Shown here: piece after piece, positions 35,584 through 46,609 of the stretch
Position numbering within the stretch: the stretch's first letter is position 1
Layout of the letters: each line of letters starts with the position of its first letter
NCBI GenBank assembly: GCA_900660155.1
Contig: CABFPE010000406.1
Coordinates: 197,695-257,542, forward strand
Direction of reading: 5' to 3'
Origin: Hofstenia miamia
Taxonomy: Eukaryota > Xenacoelomorpha > Acoela > Hofsteniidae
DNA: 59,848 nt
The notes under the pieces: model-generated
What the model was told of the DNA's origin: nothing
Seen by the model: only the letters and a program-made list of their open reading frames with translations
The model's database searches: none
Program-made: the position numbers and the translations under genes

Positions 35584-36196
35584 NNNNNNNNNNNNNNNNN
35601 NNNNNNNNNNNNNNNNNNNNNNNNNNNNNNNNNNNNNNNNNNNNNNNNNNNNNNNNNNNNNNNNNNNNNNNNNNNNNNNNNNNNNNNNNNNNNNNNNNNN
35701 NNNNNNNNNNNNNNNNNNNNNNNNNNNNNNNNNNNNNNNNNNNNNNNNNNNNNNNNNNNNNNNNNNNNNNNNNNNNNNNNNNNNNNNNNNNNNNNNNNNN
35801 NNNNNNNNNNNNNNNNNNNNNNNNNNNNNNNNNNNNNNNNNNNNNNNNNNNNNNNNNNNNNNNNNNNNNNNNNNNNNNNNNNNNNNNNNNNNNNNNNNNN
35901 NNNNNNNNNNNNNNNNNNNNNNNNNNNNNNNNNNNNNNNNNNNNNNNNNNNNNNNNNNNNNNNNNNNNNNNNNNNNNNNNNNNNNNNNNNNNNNNNNNNN
36001 NNNNNNNNNNNNNNNNNNNNNNNNNNNNNNNNNNNNNNNNNNNNNNNNNNNNNNNNNNNNNNNNNNNNNNNNNNNNNNNNNNNNNNNNNNNNNNNNNNNN
36101 NNNNNNNNNNNNNNNNNNNNNNNNNNNNNNNNNNNNNNNNNNNNNNNNNNNNNNNNNNNNNNNNNNNNNNNNNNNNNNNNNNNNNNNNNNNNNNNN
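35584..36196. other. Assembly gap (613 N)
   Basis: A run of N. Frames reported across it are meaningless. It hides the continuation of the right-hand repeat tract and probably the left end of the mariner copy at 36342. Confidence 1.
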
Positions 36197-36341
36197 AAAT
36201 TTGAAATAGCAACAGACTAAACATAGATGCAGATTTTGTTATAGCAGCTTTTTGAATGCTTTTAATTCTAAATATCTATGCAGTTTTGAATTTTTTTTAA
36301 TGAAATAGCAATTACTCGCAGATAGAGCATTTGAAATCAAG

Positions 36342-36644
36342 ATGGAGCTTGAACGTAATGACATCCGAAAACTGATTTTCTACTGTTGGAAGCGAGGTTT
36401 GAGCTCCAGAGATGCTGCAAAAGAAATGTGTTCAGCCTTAGGTGACAATATTGTCTCGGAAAGAACATGTCGAACATGGATGAGCCGCTTCTCTGATGGC
36501 GATTTCTCTATTGATGAAAAGATGAGGAGTGGACGTCCATCTACCGATGGGCTAGATGATCAAATCTGCGCTATCCTTCAAGATGACAAACATGCGATTA
36601 TATTGAATGATTTTTTTGCTTTTCTTATCATTGAATTTGTATAA
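36342..36644 (+). pseudogene. Mariner transposase N-terminal HTH fragment
   Basis: About 85 residues match the paired helix-turn-helix DNA-binding domain of mariner transposases: IRKLIFYCWKRGLSSRDAAK, then SERTCRTWMSRFSDGDFSID and the linker motif RSGRPST that normally precedes the DDE core. After DQICAILQDDKHA the similarity stops; the remaining 15 codons (ILNDFFAFLIIEFV) are unrelated, so the catalytic domain is deleted. The frame is intact from ATG to TAA, giving a 100-residue HTH-only protein if expressed. About 45 bp after the stop, AAAACTTAATCTGACAACCC resembles the 3' terminal repeat of mariner elements; the left end would be in the gap. Confidence 0.85.
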
Positions 36645-36896
36645 TAAATGCAGTATGAATAAGCAATATTGCTTTGTTTGGAAAAAACTTAATCTGACAA
36701 CCCTATATGAAACATTTCAAGATTGTTGATAACATGTTTTGTTATTAGTATCATAAATTGATTGTTAGCGTTTATTGATACACATATATACAAAACGTTT
36801 TAAAATATAAATTTAATATTATAAGAAATTGCTTAAATTTCAAAATTTTATTGGTGTCTTTTATATTAAGAATTAAATAAATTCCAGGTATACAAC

Positions 36897-37060
36897 TTTT
36901 CCACAATTGTGATTTACATTTATTTTCCAATGTATTTGCAAATTTATGACTTACATTTCTTTTCTGACGATTTCACATTTATATACTTACATTTTTTTCC
37001 AACGTTTTTCCTTTCTTTGAGTTTACATGGCTTATGACTTTTCTACATTTGTAGACGTCA
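36897..37060 (+). repeat. TTACATTT-rich tract, right flank continued
   Basis: Repeated ATTTACATTTATTTTCCAA-, CTTACATTTCTTTTCTGACG- and CTTACATTTTTTTCCAACG-like units about 35 to 45 bp apart. The wording matches the tracts at 22.3-24.5 and 35.3-35.6 kb, suggesting that the terminal tract continues past the gap and the mariner insertion. Confidence 0.6.
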
Positions 37061-37470
37061 ATCCATTCTTTCAGTACTGATATACATTTAATTTTCCATT
37101 TGTATACATGAATTCAACTGATCAAATTAGTCAAAATCATTGTAAGAAACTGAATATTATGTTAAAATTAAGATATCTTTTCATCATTAAACAAAATGAA
37201 AATTTCATGACGTTATTAGTATAAACTTTCAAGAATGAGTGAGAAAAACGTTAATGCACAAAAANATCCATTCTTTCAGTACTGATATACATTTAATTTT
37301 TCCATTTGTATACATGAATTCAACTGATCAAATTAGTCAAAAACATTGTAAGAAACTGAATATTATGTTAAAATTAAGATATCTTTTCATTATTAAACAA
37401 AATGAAAATTTCATGACGTTATTAGTATAAACTTTCAAGAATGAGTGAGAAAAACATTAATGCACAAAAA
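37061..37470 (+). repeat. 204-bp tandem duplication with a single N at the joint
   Basis: 37061-37264 and 37266-37470 are almost identical, differing by a few substitutions and one extra T, and they meet at a lone N (37265). Both begin ATCCATTCTTTCAGTACTGA and end TTAATGCACAAAAA. Such a joint is typical of two allelic contig ends placed side by side by the assembler; a true recent tandem duplication is the alternative. Confidence 0.9.
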
Positions 37471-40400
37471 TACGAGTAATTTTTATTGTAAATTCAGATT
37501 TTACTTTATACAGATATATATATATATATATATACAGATTTTATTTGTAAAAATAAATATTTCAATACGCTGAATACAATCAATGTTTAACAAAGGTTTG
37601 AATTGTTTCACAGAAAGTGTATGTGGTTAAAAAATGATATATTTATTAGTCTTTACATAATAAAAATTTGTTTACTTTCCCAAATAGTATTAAACATTTC
37701 TAGGGAAATTCTCTTTCCAAAACAAATAGTTTGCTCGAGATTGATTTAGCTCGAGTCAGTTGTGTGCACTTGAGAGTGCAAACTAAGCAGGACCCTGCTC
37801 GAGCTTATAAGTATTTACAGCCTAAATTAAAAACTTGTTCTTATATTGAAAGTTCATAAAAAGCTTTTAATCTTATCAACTATGCCATGGTATTTTAAAT
37901 CAGCATTGATAATGAGGAAGAAACAGAATTTATCTACTAAATTGTGATATTTATATAAATATTCTATGCAATGTAATAGAGAATTGATAATCAATCAATC
38001 AAATATATTACATTTGGGATATATCTGACATGAAAACTTTAATTATTCCAAGGTAATAAATTTACTAGTTTTTGCAATTGTTGATATTTACTACTACAAT
38101 ACTTTTCAGAAAAACATTTAATCGATTATGTCAACTTAACTGTTAAAACCAATTTCAATCAAATGTGAAAGAAACTATAAATGTCAAAACACACTCACTA
38201 CACAAAGAATTTGAAATCTCTAAAGACACGCAGAAGCATTGTTTTAACAAATTATAATGTATTAAGTGTATTCTTCAGAAAGACATTTATATGCAGCGTT
38301 ATTAATTATACATCAATTGAAGCTCATCAGTGATTCCAAGGATAATTTTGCCTATTGTTTTTTACATATCAAGTCTATTGAAATGTACAGGAATGAAAAC
38401 AGACATTCTTAAGATGCCGAATAAAATGATTCTAAACTAAGAATTGACCCGTTTTTACCAAATCAAATTCACCTGTAGATTATTCCCTAATAACAAACAA
38501 AGCAAATTTCATTAAGATTTATGTAGCATTTCAAAAAATTCTATAATGTACGAGTTAAAAATTTCATCAAAAAATTATGTCAGAAACATTAGCAATGATA
38601 TTAATTAATGACATGAAAGCGAAATGATTTCATCGCAAGATGGCATCAAGAACTTAGAAATTTAAATCAGTCTGCTTCTAATTTCGCACAGCCTATAGGT
38701 TTCCTTACTAATTGCAAAATAAGAAATGAATTAATATAACTGCTTAGAAATAAATATCCAGTGTTTACCAAGTAGAGATAAATATATTAGAAGTATAGAT
38801 GAATTAACGAAATTTATATAATTTATAATTATCAATTTGCTTAATTATAGTCATTAGGGGGTGACATGCTATCCAACTGCTATGCCAAGCTTGGGAAGTA
38901 AAATTGCTTTTATTTGTACTGCAATCTTTATCCTTAAACTAATCATCCCTATTTATGAGGTTTATATATTACTTTTGTATTTGTTAGTTCAAGCATTTAT
39001 AAATTTGAAGGGATTTTATAAATGATTCTATTGATATAAGCAAAACAATAACTAAATGGGTTTTTGACACATTTACCACTAGAAAAGCCAAGTGGGTAAA
39101 TTGATCCATCTATAAAATTCTTTGCTTTGGTATATATTATCTTTGCAATAGAATTTCCTTAAATCTTCTGACTTTTAGTATTTTTGTAAGTACTATAATC
39201 CTGCACACAACCCAAAGTTTAAGAATAAACCGTGAAGCATTTTTATATGCACTTATACCTAAAGGGACCAGGTGAGTCAATTAACCCAAACTGTCCTATG
39301 CAACATAAATTGTTATGAAATTCATTTATTTATTGTTTGACACGCATTTGATAATTAAAATTATTGTAAAAGTAATATGGTTTAGATCACAATATTTTTA
39401 CGTTGACTGAATTAATTCAGAGCATATATAGACAACTATATCTACATGAAATAACAAAATATAACTTATATGTAGTTTACCTAAATAGTGGGTACTACTC
39501 ACATGTTGGCTTACTGAAATTCAGATAATGGTCTAATTTTGTCTGTGAGCATAACTTCTCTAATTTGGTACTACATGTTTACCTTAGTAACCTTTTTCTG
39601 CTTTTTAGGTATTTTTATTGATGTTATCAGCTGTATGCGGTGCCTGCCAAAGATATTGCTAAAAATAATTGATAAGCGGAAAATAGCAGTTAGCTTGTTT
39701 TTTTTATACGATTTCCATGTATTCATAACACTGGTATAAAGCAAATTTGTAAAATTACAGCAGATCACTTTATATATTTATACTTTGTAATGAACTTCCT
39801 ACAGTAGGTTTTAAAATATCAAACCTGCTCTTTATTGTATTAAAGAATGGAATTTTGTAACATTATTTAATCTGAACTTTTTATCTCAGTTTGGCATGTA
39901 GAGAACACCAATTTAATTACTCTTCTATACTTAATAAATTGATTCACTTCATAAAGATCCCTGGGAAAATTGGGCTTCATAAAATTATCAATTTCTTGCA
40001 TATCTGTAATTTCTTCATATAGATTCTAAATTTACAACTAAGGTTCGTTTACCCACTACCTCGACAGTTATGTTTTAAGAAAACAAAATCCAAATATTAC
40101 TCATGATTTGTCCTTAATATATGCACTAAATATAATTAGTAATTAATGACTGAGCATTATCACTTTAGTTACAACTTTATTGTTGAATGGTTAGAGATGA
40201 AACGCTACCAGTACTTTATCTTTGGTAAAAGGCACTCTATATTGACTTTTAGTTCTTGATTGATATTATCTGAACATAAATAATAAAATAGTAGGATGGG
40301 TCAAATGGTCCACTTTGGCCCTTCTAGCAGTATAATTTCTTTGGCCCTTCTAGTATTTAGTCAACAAATGACTTTATGGCAAATCATAATTGAAATGAGA

Positions 40401-40551
40401 ATGTTGGAGAATAGAAGTTTGTTGGGGCATACATCAGGGATAGATTTAGAAATTTCTCATAAGGATTCTCAAATTCTTCAATGAATTTTACTAATTATTT
40501 ATTCATTAGACATTTCCTTGCAAACTATAGCGGCAATTAAATTGCTACAAT
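37471..40551. other. No gene recognised
   Basis: AT-rich non-coding DNA with a (TA)n run at 37514-37534. Frames at 39539-39768 and 40296-40484 are short, hydrophobic or low-complexity and match nothing. Confidence 0.5.
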
Positions 40552-40858
40552 CATAGATGGGCACGGGTCAAATTTTTCATAACCGCATTGCATCGACCTA
40601 CATGTCTACCCCTAACACACCCGCTATTTTCTAAATGTTGCCTGTAATTTCAAGTAATTAAGGCCAAAAAATGTCAATCACCGAATTGACTTTCTATTAA
40701 TTTTGTTTAATTAAGTGAATGACATCTAATGTATTATATTGTATAGATTTCGTAGTGTAATTAATATTGAATTAGTTTAGCATTACGCATATAACAATAT
40801 AAAAACGTCCATCTGCACTGCACCGCATACGCGCGGGTAAATCCGCCGTCCATCTTTG
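40552..40858. mobile_element. hAT-type MITE (307 bp)
   Basis: Left end CATAGATGGGCACGGGT and inward-read right end CAAAGATGGACGGCGGAT are imperfect inverted repeats. An exact 8-bp target duplication, GCTACAAT, flanks it (40544-40551 and 40859-40866). The interior is non-coding and retains CpGs (GCATACGCGCGGG). Confidence 0.88.
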
Positions 40859-40866
40859 GCTACAAT

Positions 40867-43800
40867 TATAAATGTGAGAATAATTAGAGATCTTTAATAA
40901 TTTTAATAAGGGTTTCATATTTCAGTTACTTTCAGCGGCACAGATACAAATTCTTTGGGATTAACTTTATATAAAATAATCTCAAAAAATTTTTAATATT
41001 GCGATAAATAGATAAGACTGCATCATAGATGATCTCGGAACAAGCTTTAATTAATCGTTAGAAATTTTCACTTGCAACTACTTTCTGAAACATAGACATA
41101 ATAAATATGAAAGAATGCTACTTCATGTATGTTAATATTTTTGTTTTTGCGCTCGCCAAGGATTCACTCTTCTATAAAAGGAATGTCGTTTAAATTATTG
41201 TGTCGAAGCTTCATGATTTTTTAAGCTATTGGAGAAAAATTCATATTATATATGAATAATCATATTTGAATATATTTATTTTTAGATACTTAAATATTCA
41301 TATATTTCAACAGTTTGGGGTGCATTTTACACCCCAAGCGGTATAATAGCAACACTGGAATTTTTATCTGACATCAATTTTCTATACTATGGTGTTGAAT
41401 GTATAAAACAACTTTTCAGTGATATTATTTGTGAAAATATTTAGCAATTTGCACAGTCGTGAGCTTTTGATGAAGTTATTCATGCATGCACTTGAACTTT
41501 TATCACATGATTGTCTAATGAATCGCTAATACTGCACTTTTTGTGAAAACCTGACAATCATGAAGATTCACATTATGTATTAAAATAAGAATAGTATCTT
41601 ACAAGTGTTGCATACCTCCATTCAACAAAAGTATGAACCTTTGTTTCTGATATTCAGTACCAAATCTGCAATTGGAAGTGTTTAAAATCCCCTACGTATA
41701 TTTCATTATTTGACTTCAAGCACATAGGTCATTGGAATAAAGTTGCGTCTTGCTTTCTTGTGAGTCAGATCATATTGTAAAAAAGTAATGTTTCCTTAGT
41801 AGTAAATTTGTGTGTACATTACATGGACAAATACAAACAATTTGGATTAATAGTTCCTTTTTTAGTAGAATGATTTTGTCTTAATAACACTATCATCTCC
41901 GATTATATTCAACAAAAATGTCACTATCATTTGAAGATATGAAAATGATTCTTTTTTAGGAAAATTCAAATGATAATGGTTCAGGTATATAGAGTGATGT
42001 GTTGATGTCCAATCAATCACCAATTGACCATGATGAGTCTGATAATAACACATTTTCAAATTTGAATTTATCTAGCAATAACATGGAAATGATTTCTGCC
42101 TGATGGAAACATTTAGACTTCAAATTCATCCAATAGAGGTAGGAGAGTAGCTGTTAGCATATTGAATTGTGTTCTTGGACTCACTTTTTCAGTCATTCAA
42201 AAATGTGAAAACTGAGTTTGATTCATTCGGACTGTTTCTTACTATTGAAATAGTTGAGTTGATTGCTCAGCACACCAAAAATTTGACAAGAAAGCAAAGC
42301 TGATTTATAACAAATACCATTCTTGGGTGTGCACAAATTACTGTAAAAAACAATACTACTGTGATATGCAATAGCTGCAGTAAATAATTTATCATCTTTG
42401 ACTGCATTTTGATTGGGCAAAAATGTAACAAAAATATGTTAATATTTCAAATATTAATTGAGATTTTACGCATTTCGCAACAGGGTACAACATTTCTCGT
42501 TGCATATCACTTCAATGACTGTAAATATAAAGTAGTCCATATAAATTATTGCATAACAGATATAACAATTAACTAAAACGACGAAGAGAGGTCCTAAAGT
42601 GGAATCCTTAATATTTAGTGAGATTTTAGGTCAATATTTTGAAAGTCGATCAGTTTTCAAAGTACACCATTTCATAGAAGTTAAAAATGTAAATGCGTAG
42701 TTATCCTAGTCAATTACTACTTAAAATGTGCTCAGCTTAACCAAATTTTAATTTAAGAACAACTAGAAACGGTGCGAAGCCTATATTTCTAATATTAATT
42801 GAAATGTTAAGCATTTCATACTATTCTTAAATAATATAACTTCAAAGAAGTCCATGGCTTAAATACACATTGCCTTAATTTTTAAATTTGACAGTGACTT
42901 TAACTGTTTTTACATTATATCAAGAAATATCAAACTAGGTCTTACTTAAAATAAATTTAAATCCATGTTTTAGATGTAAAATGTAATATAGAAGCGAATA
43001 AAACTGGACCGGAGACATTATCAACATTATTCGCTGGGCTTATTTAAAAAATAGTAAAAAAGATGTCACAACGTAAAGTCATACTCAGTAATTTCGAAAT
43101 ATTGCAACTAGTTACTTAGTTTACGTAACATAAACCAGTGTTTTTCTTAAAGCGCCACTAAAATAGCAAAAATATATCATCAACGCCGTAATATGCGCGG
43201 TGCAATAACAACAATTAGTGTTATTACTATTATTATGTGGTCATAAGAAATATGTTATCCAAATATAGCTATTTTGAGCAAATACAAATTTGCAAACGAA
43301 ATTAAAAATATGTACACTTAATATATTCCCTGCTTAATGCTGCCTTTCCATGTACTGTGCTTTTCTTGGGGAGGCTAATATATTCTGATTAACGAATAAG
43401 CCTTGTTATAATAATTGTTTTAAATTTCTTCATATTTGGTCCATTACGTATTTTGAAGAATAACTGGTTCCAAATATTTGTTGGGTGAAACTATAAAAGA
43501 ATTACTGAAACCTAGCTATATGATCTCAATTAATTAATGCAATTTATTTATCATACAGTGTCCAATTATGATGCAAAAGAACAATAACAGTGTAAATGGG
43601 AATTTTTCGACTGCTCTAGTCATTATATTCTAGAAAAATTAAATTTTATAAGCATAAATATTTTCTAAAAATATTTATTTCACATAATTACGAGTGAATA
43701 TTGCCATTACTTACCATGATATGGCGCATTACATTCAGAGTATTATCAGATTCATATCAAATGCAATTATTTTAATGGCATGAGGACTTATTAAGAAAAC

Positions 43801-44390
43801 TGTTTTATAATAATAGCAGTGATGTTTTTGAAAATTGTGTAAAATTATTCTAATGAAAATCCAATAAATAACAAATATTGTTTGTCCAACTAATTCTTAT
43901 GTCCAATTGGAATCCAATTAGATTCCAATGGACAAGCCTGGATGTTGGGTACCCGATTTCGGGTTTCGAGCTCAAAGCCTATATTGAGCGAAAAGTTACT
44001 AATGTTAATCACCACTTCATTTGAGAAAGATCCAAAACGTTAAGTAATACAAATGAATGACTATTTTTACCATACCAGAAAGTGACTGATGTTAGTCCTC
44101 ATTTAATTGAAGAGATACAAGTCGGTTAATATTCGCAATCAAAGTCTACATTTCGGTAGTAAATTTTCGAGTGATTGGGTCAGATTCGGGTCTATGCTAA
44201 ATTTATACTATGGCTCTCTAGAAGGCATATACAAGTTGTTTATTTTTGGGGATAATTTTAATCTCTGGTATTTTGAATTTATTACCATAAGTTTTGTTCT
44301 AACTCCAAAATTAAATTTATTGCAATTCAAAATTTTTAATGTATTCAGTTTTCCAAATACACATTAGTATACTCTCAAAGTAAAAAGCAC
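40867..44390. other. No gene recognised; intergenic
   Basis: AT-rich sequence with no supported exon. A palindrome of GTCCAATTGGAATC and its complement lies at about 43892-43925. TCGGGT-rich words near 43950-44190 may be transposon debris. Confidence 0.5.
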
Positions 44391-44396
44391 AAATTA

Positions 44397-44402
44397 TTTA
44401 TT
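44397..44402 (-). promoter_or_regulatory. Poly(A) signal candidate AATAAA of the SLC6 gene
   Basis: AATAAA on the minus strand about 315 bp after the transporter stop codon. No closer canonical hexamer was noticed. Confidence 0.4.
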
Positions 44403-44716
44403 AAACAGTGATAAAATAAATACAGATTTGAAATCATCAATTCGTGTACAAACATTAAATTGACATGCGCTCTGCAAGTTTGCAAATATTAATTTTATAG
44501 CTAATGTAAACACTGGTCGAAATTCTCGATCTATCGTCATATCACTTGAATTTCCTACGAAAACAAATAATCCAGTAAAAAAATACAGAGATATACTAAG
44601 AAAAGTGTTCAATATAGAAAACAAAATACCCACTTAACTAATAACTGTTATTAAAAATTAATTTGGCCTACACATCTAGTTATTACAGATTACTGAAAAA
44701 ATTCCTCTCTCCCAAA

Positions 44717-45074
44717 TCAAATTGCGGAATCACCCTGAGTCGCGATTTGATTTGACTTCTGTTCTCCATTTAACTTCTTCGCCTTAATAGCATTGAGACG
44801 GTCGAGCACTTCGGGTGTAGGATTGAACAAGTACTTTATTCTTTCATTGAAGGATCCCGGGGTGACGATAAGAGCGTAAATGGCATATATGGGAATCACT
44901 AGCATGCTAGAAAGAGCCATCAACCAGCCAACAGCTTCGGACCATTTTGGAAAAGTGTATGTAGGACCTAGTTTGGGTGTTTCGTAGTTGAAAATAGTGA
45001 AGAAAAAAATTCCAGCAATCATCAAAGGTGTGAACGCCGCCCAGCAAAGCATCCACCATATAAATGGACGATAC
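44717..45074 (-). CDS. SLC6A1-like: SLC6 GABA-transporter-like gene, last exon (TM11, TM12, C-terminal tail)
   Basis: After an ATATTTAG acceptor the exon supplies one G that completes the Gly codon of MIGYRP across the junction. It encodes TM11 (FIWWMLCWAAFTPLMIAG), then FPKWSEAVGWLMALSSMLV (TM12 start), a VTPGSFNERIKYLF motif after TM12 and a hydrophilic cytosolic tail ending at the stop at 44717-44719. The FPKW-x4-GWLMALSSM block is strongly conserved in GABA transporters of the SLC6 (neurotransmitter:sodium symporter) family. These plasma-membrane proteins take up GABA or related solutes with Na+ and Cl-. The tail ends GDSAI, which may or may not bind PDZ domains. Confidence 0.95.
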
Positions 45075-45310
45075 CTAAATATATTCGCAAAAATATATTG
45101 TTTTCTCTGTGATATGCCTAACAGAATTGAAAGCCGGTTCACGCAACTGACCCTGACCCATGTAGCGGATCAATTGGGAATACGTAGATGAGTTTTTTCA
45201 AATACAATTCAATTAAATCTTTGTTTCTTTACTGGAATTAATAGCAGAGAACAAATATATAAATAGTAGATAGTTTTCAAATTACTCTAAAACATTTTGT
45301 TAGTTGGTGC

Positions 45311-45646
45311 CAGTGCTGGAAAAAAATCCGATTTAAATTAAAAAAATCGAATTTTTATCTAAGTTTCAATTTTATCTAGACAATCTTCCAAGGTAGTAAA
45401 TATTAGAAATTTTTTGATACTAATATTTTTGAAATACAATAATTTAAACAATTTTAAATAAACTGAAGATAATAAACATGCAAAACAACATTTTCGCACC
45501 CTGCCAATGAATTCCAATATCAGAGCAATGACTTCAAAACAACTAGAATACACTACATGTATTTATTTTAGTGTACTTAATTTAAATCAATTATCGAAGT
45601 AATAATGTGCTTTGATTTAAATCATGATTTAAATCGACCAACCCTG
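45311..45646. mobile_element. hAT-type MITE (336 bp) inside an SLC6 intron
   Basis: Left end CAGTGCTGGAAAAAAATC and inward right end CAGGGTTGGTCGATTT are imperfect inverted repeats with ATTTAAAT-rich subterminal sequence. An exact 8-bp target duplication, GTTGGTGC, lies at 45303-45310 and 45647-45654. It sits 237 bp upstream of the last exon acceptor and has no coding capacity. Confidence 0.9.
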
Positions 45647-45800
45647 GTTGGTGCTTTCAAAATTTTTTCAAAATCAATGAATGTTCGGGAAAATCTTTCT
45701 TGACCGGCTTTGGCTATGATTTAAAATAATGGACACTGAGTTTTTGAATTGGGAATGCATTATTAACCTAAAATTGTCAAATAAAAAATCACTCAAAGTT

Positions 45801-46093
45801 CTTTCTTGCTTCCATTGGCTCAAAACGTTATAAATACAGAAACGTTAGGTATGGAGAGAATCTAAATACTTTTCAAAAACTCGAAATTTTTAAAGAAAAA
45901 TTGTTAATCTTTTCAACAACTTCATGCCACAGTAATATAATTTACCAGAAGTTTTTAACATTGCATTAACGCATGGTCCCCAATAGACCTGCCCATGCCT
46001 CACAACTTTCAAATTTGTAAATAGTCTTTGAGAAAATTCCTTGTAAATGTGGAAAACATATTTTATAATGGACGTTAGCAGTTTAAGGTTAAA
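45801..46093 (+). repeat. Dispersed repeat, copy B (matches 21154-21430)
   Basis: Same-orientation relative of the repeat at 21154-21430, sharing GGTATGGAGAGAATCTAAA-, CCCCAATAGACCTGCCCATG- and TTGTAAATGTGGAAAA-like blocks in the same order. It lies within an intron of the minus-strand SLC6 gene. Confidence 0.7.
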
Positions 46094-46350
46094 TTAAATT
46101 TATACCGAAAATACGATTTATTCTATACGCTTAGATGTTTGAAGAAGCAAATTATTTAAGTCGGAAACTTTAGCGATACGCTAAATATATTAAAACCGGT
46201 CCACAAGCAATTGCTTAACAAATGCGATCTATTTCACATTCTGAAGTCAAAGAGTTTTTGAAAAATATTAGAGTTTTTAATTGCAGTTACGTAGGTTGTT
46301 ATTTGAGGCAAGAATCTCCTGATCTAAAAAAATCATTCATAAGCACCTAC

Positions 46351-46609
46351 CCAATCATATCCTCGAGACAAAGTAAAAGATTTCGCGCACCGAAAAACCA
46401 GCCAACAGAGATCGTCTCGAAAAATGCTAACCATAGAAGACTGAATCTATTCGCGGAGAACGAGTCAAAGAGATTGAAGACATAAATACCATTTTTGGTC
46501 ACACAGGTTAATCCAATAAGATATGACAACACGCAAATAACGAGAATGAATATAGCACGATTTTTCCTAAGCTTCTTTGGAAATTCGTCTACTAATGCAG
46601 TGATTACCC
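46351..46609 (-). CDS. SLC6A1-like: SLC6 GABA-transporter-like gene, exon encoding TM9 and TM10
   Basis: Bounded by ACGTTTAG at the acceptor and ATTGG|GTAGGT at the donor. It begins with two bases that complete the Gly of VEG from the previous exon, then reads VITALVDEFPKKLRKNRA, TM9 (IFILVICVLSYLIGL), GIYVFNLFDSFSA, TM10 (SLLWLAFFETISVGWFFGA) and LEDMIG. The E-G-V/F-I-T-A-L-V-D-E-F/Y-P and G-x-Y-V-F-x-L-F-D blocks are hallmarks of SLC6 GABA/glycine-type transporters. Phase is 2 at both ends in terms of split codons, and both junctions give continuous family-consistent text. The plus-strand frame at 46222-46485 is its shadow. Confidence 0.95.

Larger units (their letters stand above)
22060..37060 (+). 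mobile_element. Composite mobile region: direct repeats and TTACAT-rich tracts around a gypsy-type retroelement plus protein-primed DNA polymerase gene
   Basis: The outer parts are a direct repeat (about 22060-22310 and 35145-35330) and TTACAT-rich tandem-repeat tracts (22.3-25.7 and 35.3-37.06 kb). The inner part is a decayed plus-strand retroelement followed by a truncated protein-primed family-B polymerase gene in the same orientation. The whole coding interior is nearly devoid of CpG. Whether this is one giant element with very long terminal repeats, or a retroelement lying in or beside an older Polinton-like relic, cannot be settled from one copy. A 613-bp gap and a mariner fragment interrupt the right flank, and a probable solo LTR interrupts the left flank. 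Confidence 0.5.

Noticed and set aside
35523..36224. Frames of 219-233 residues across the N run
   Set aside because: They consist almost entirely of unknown bases.
46222..46485. 87-codon plus-strand frame
   Set aside because: It is the antisense shadow of the SLC6 TM9/TM10 exon on the minus strand, which has family-consistent sequence and correct splice sites.
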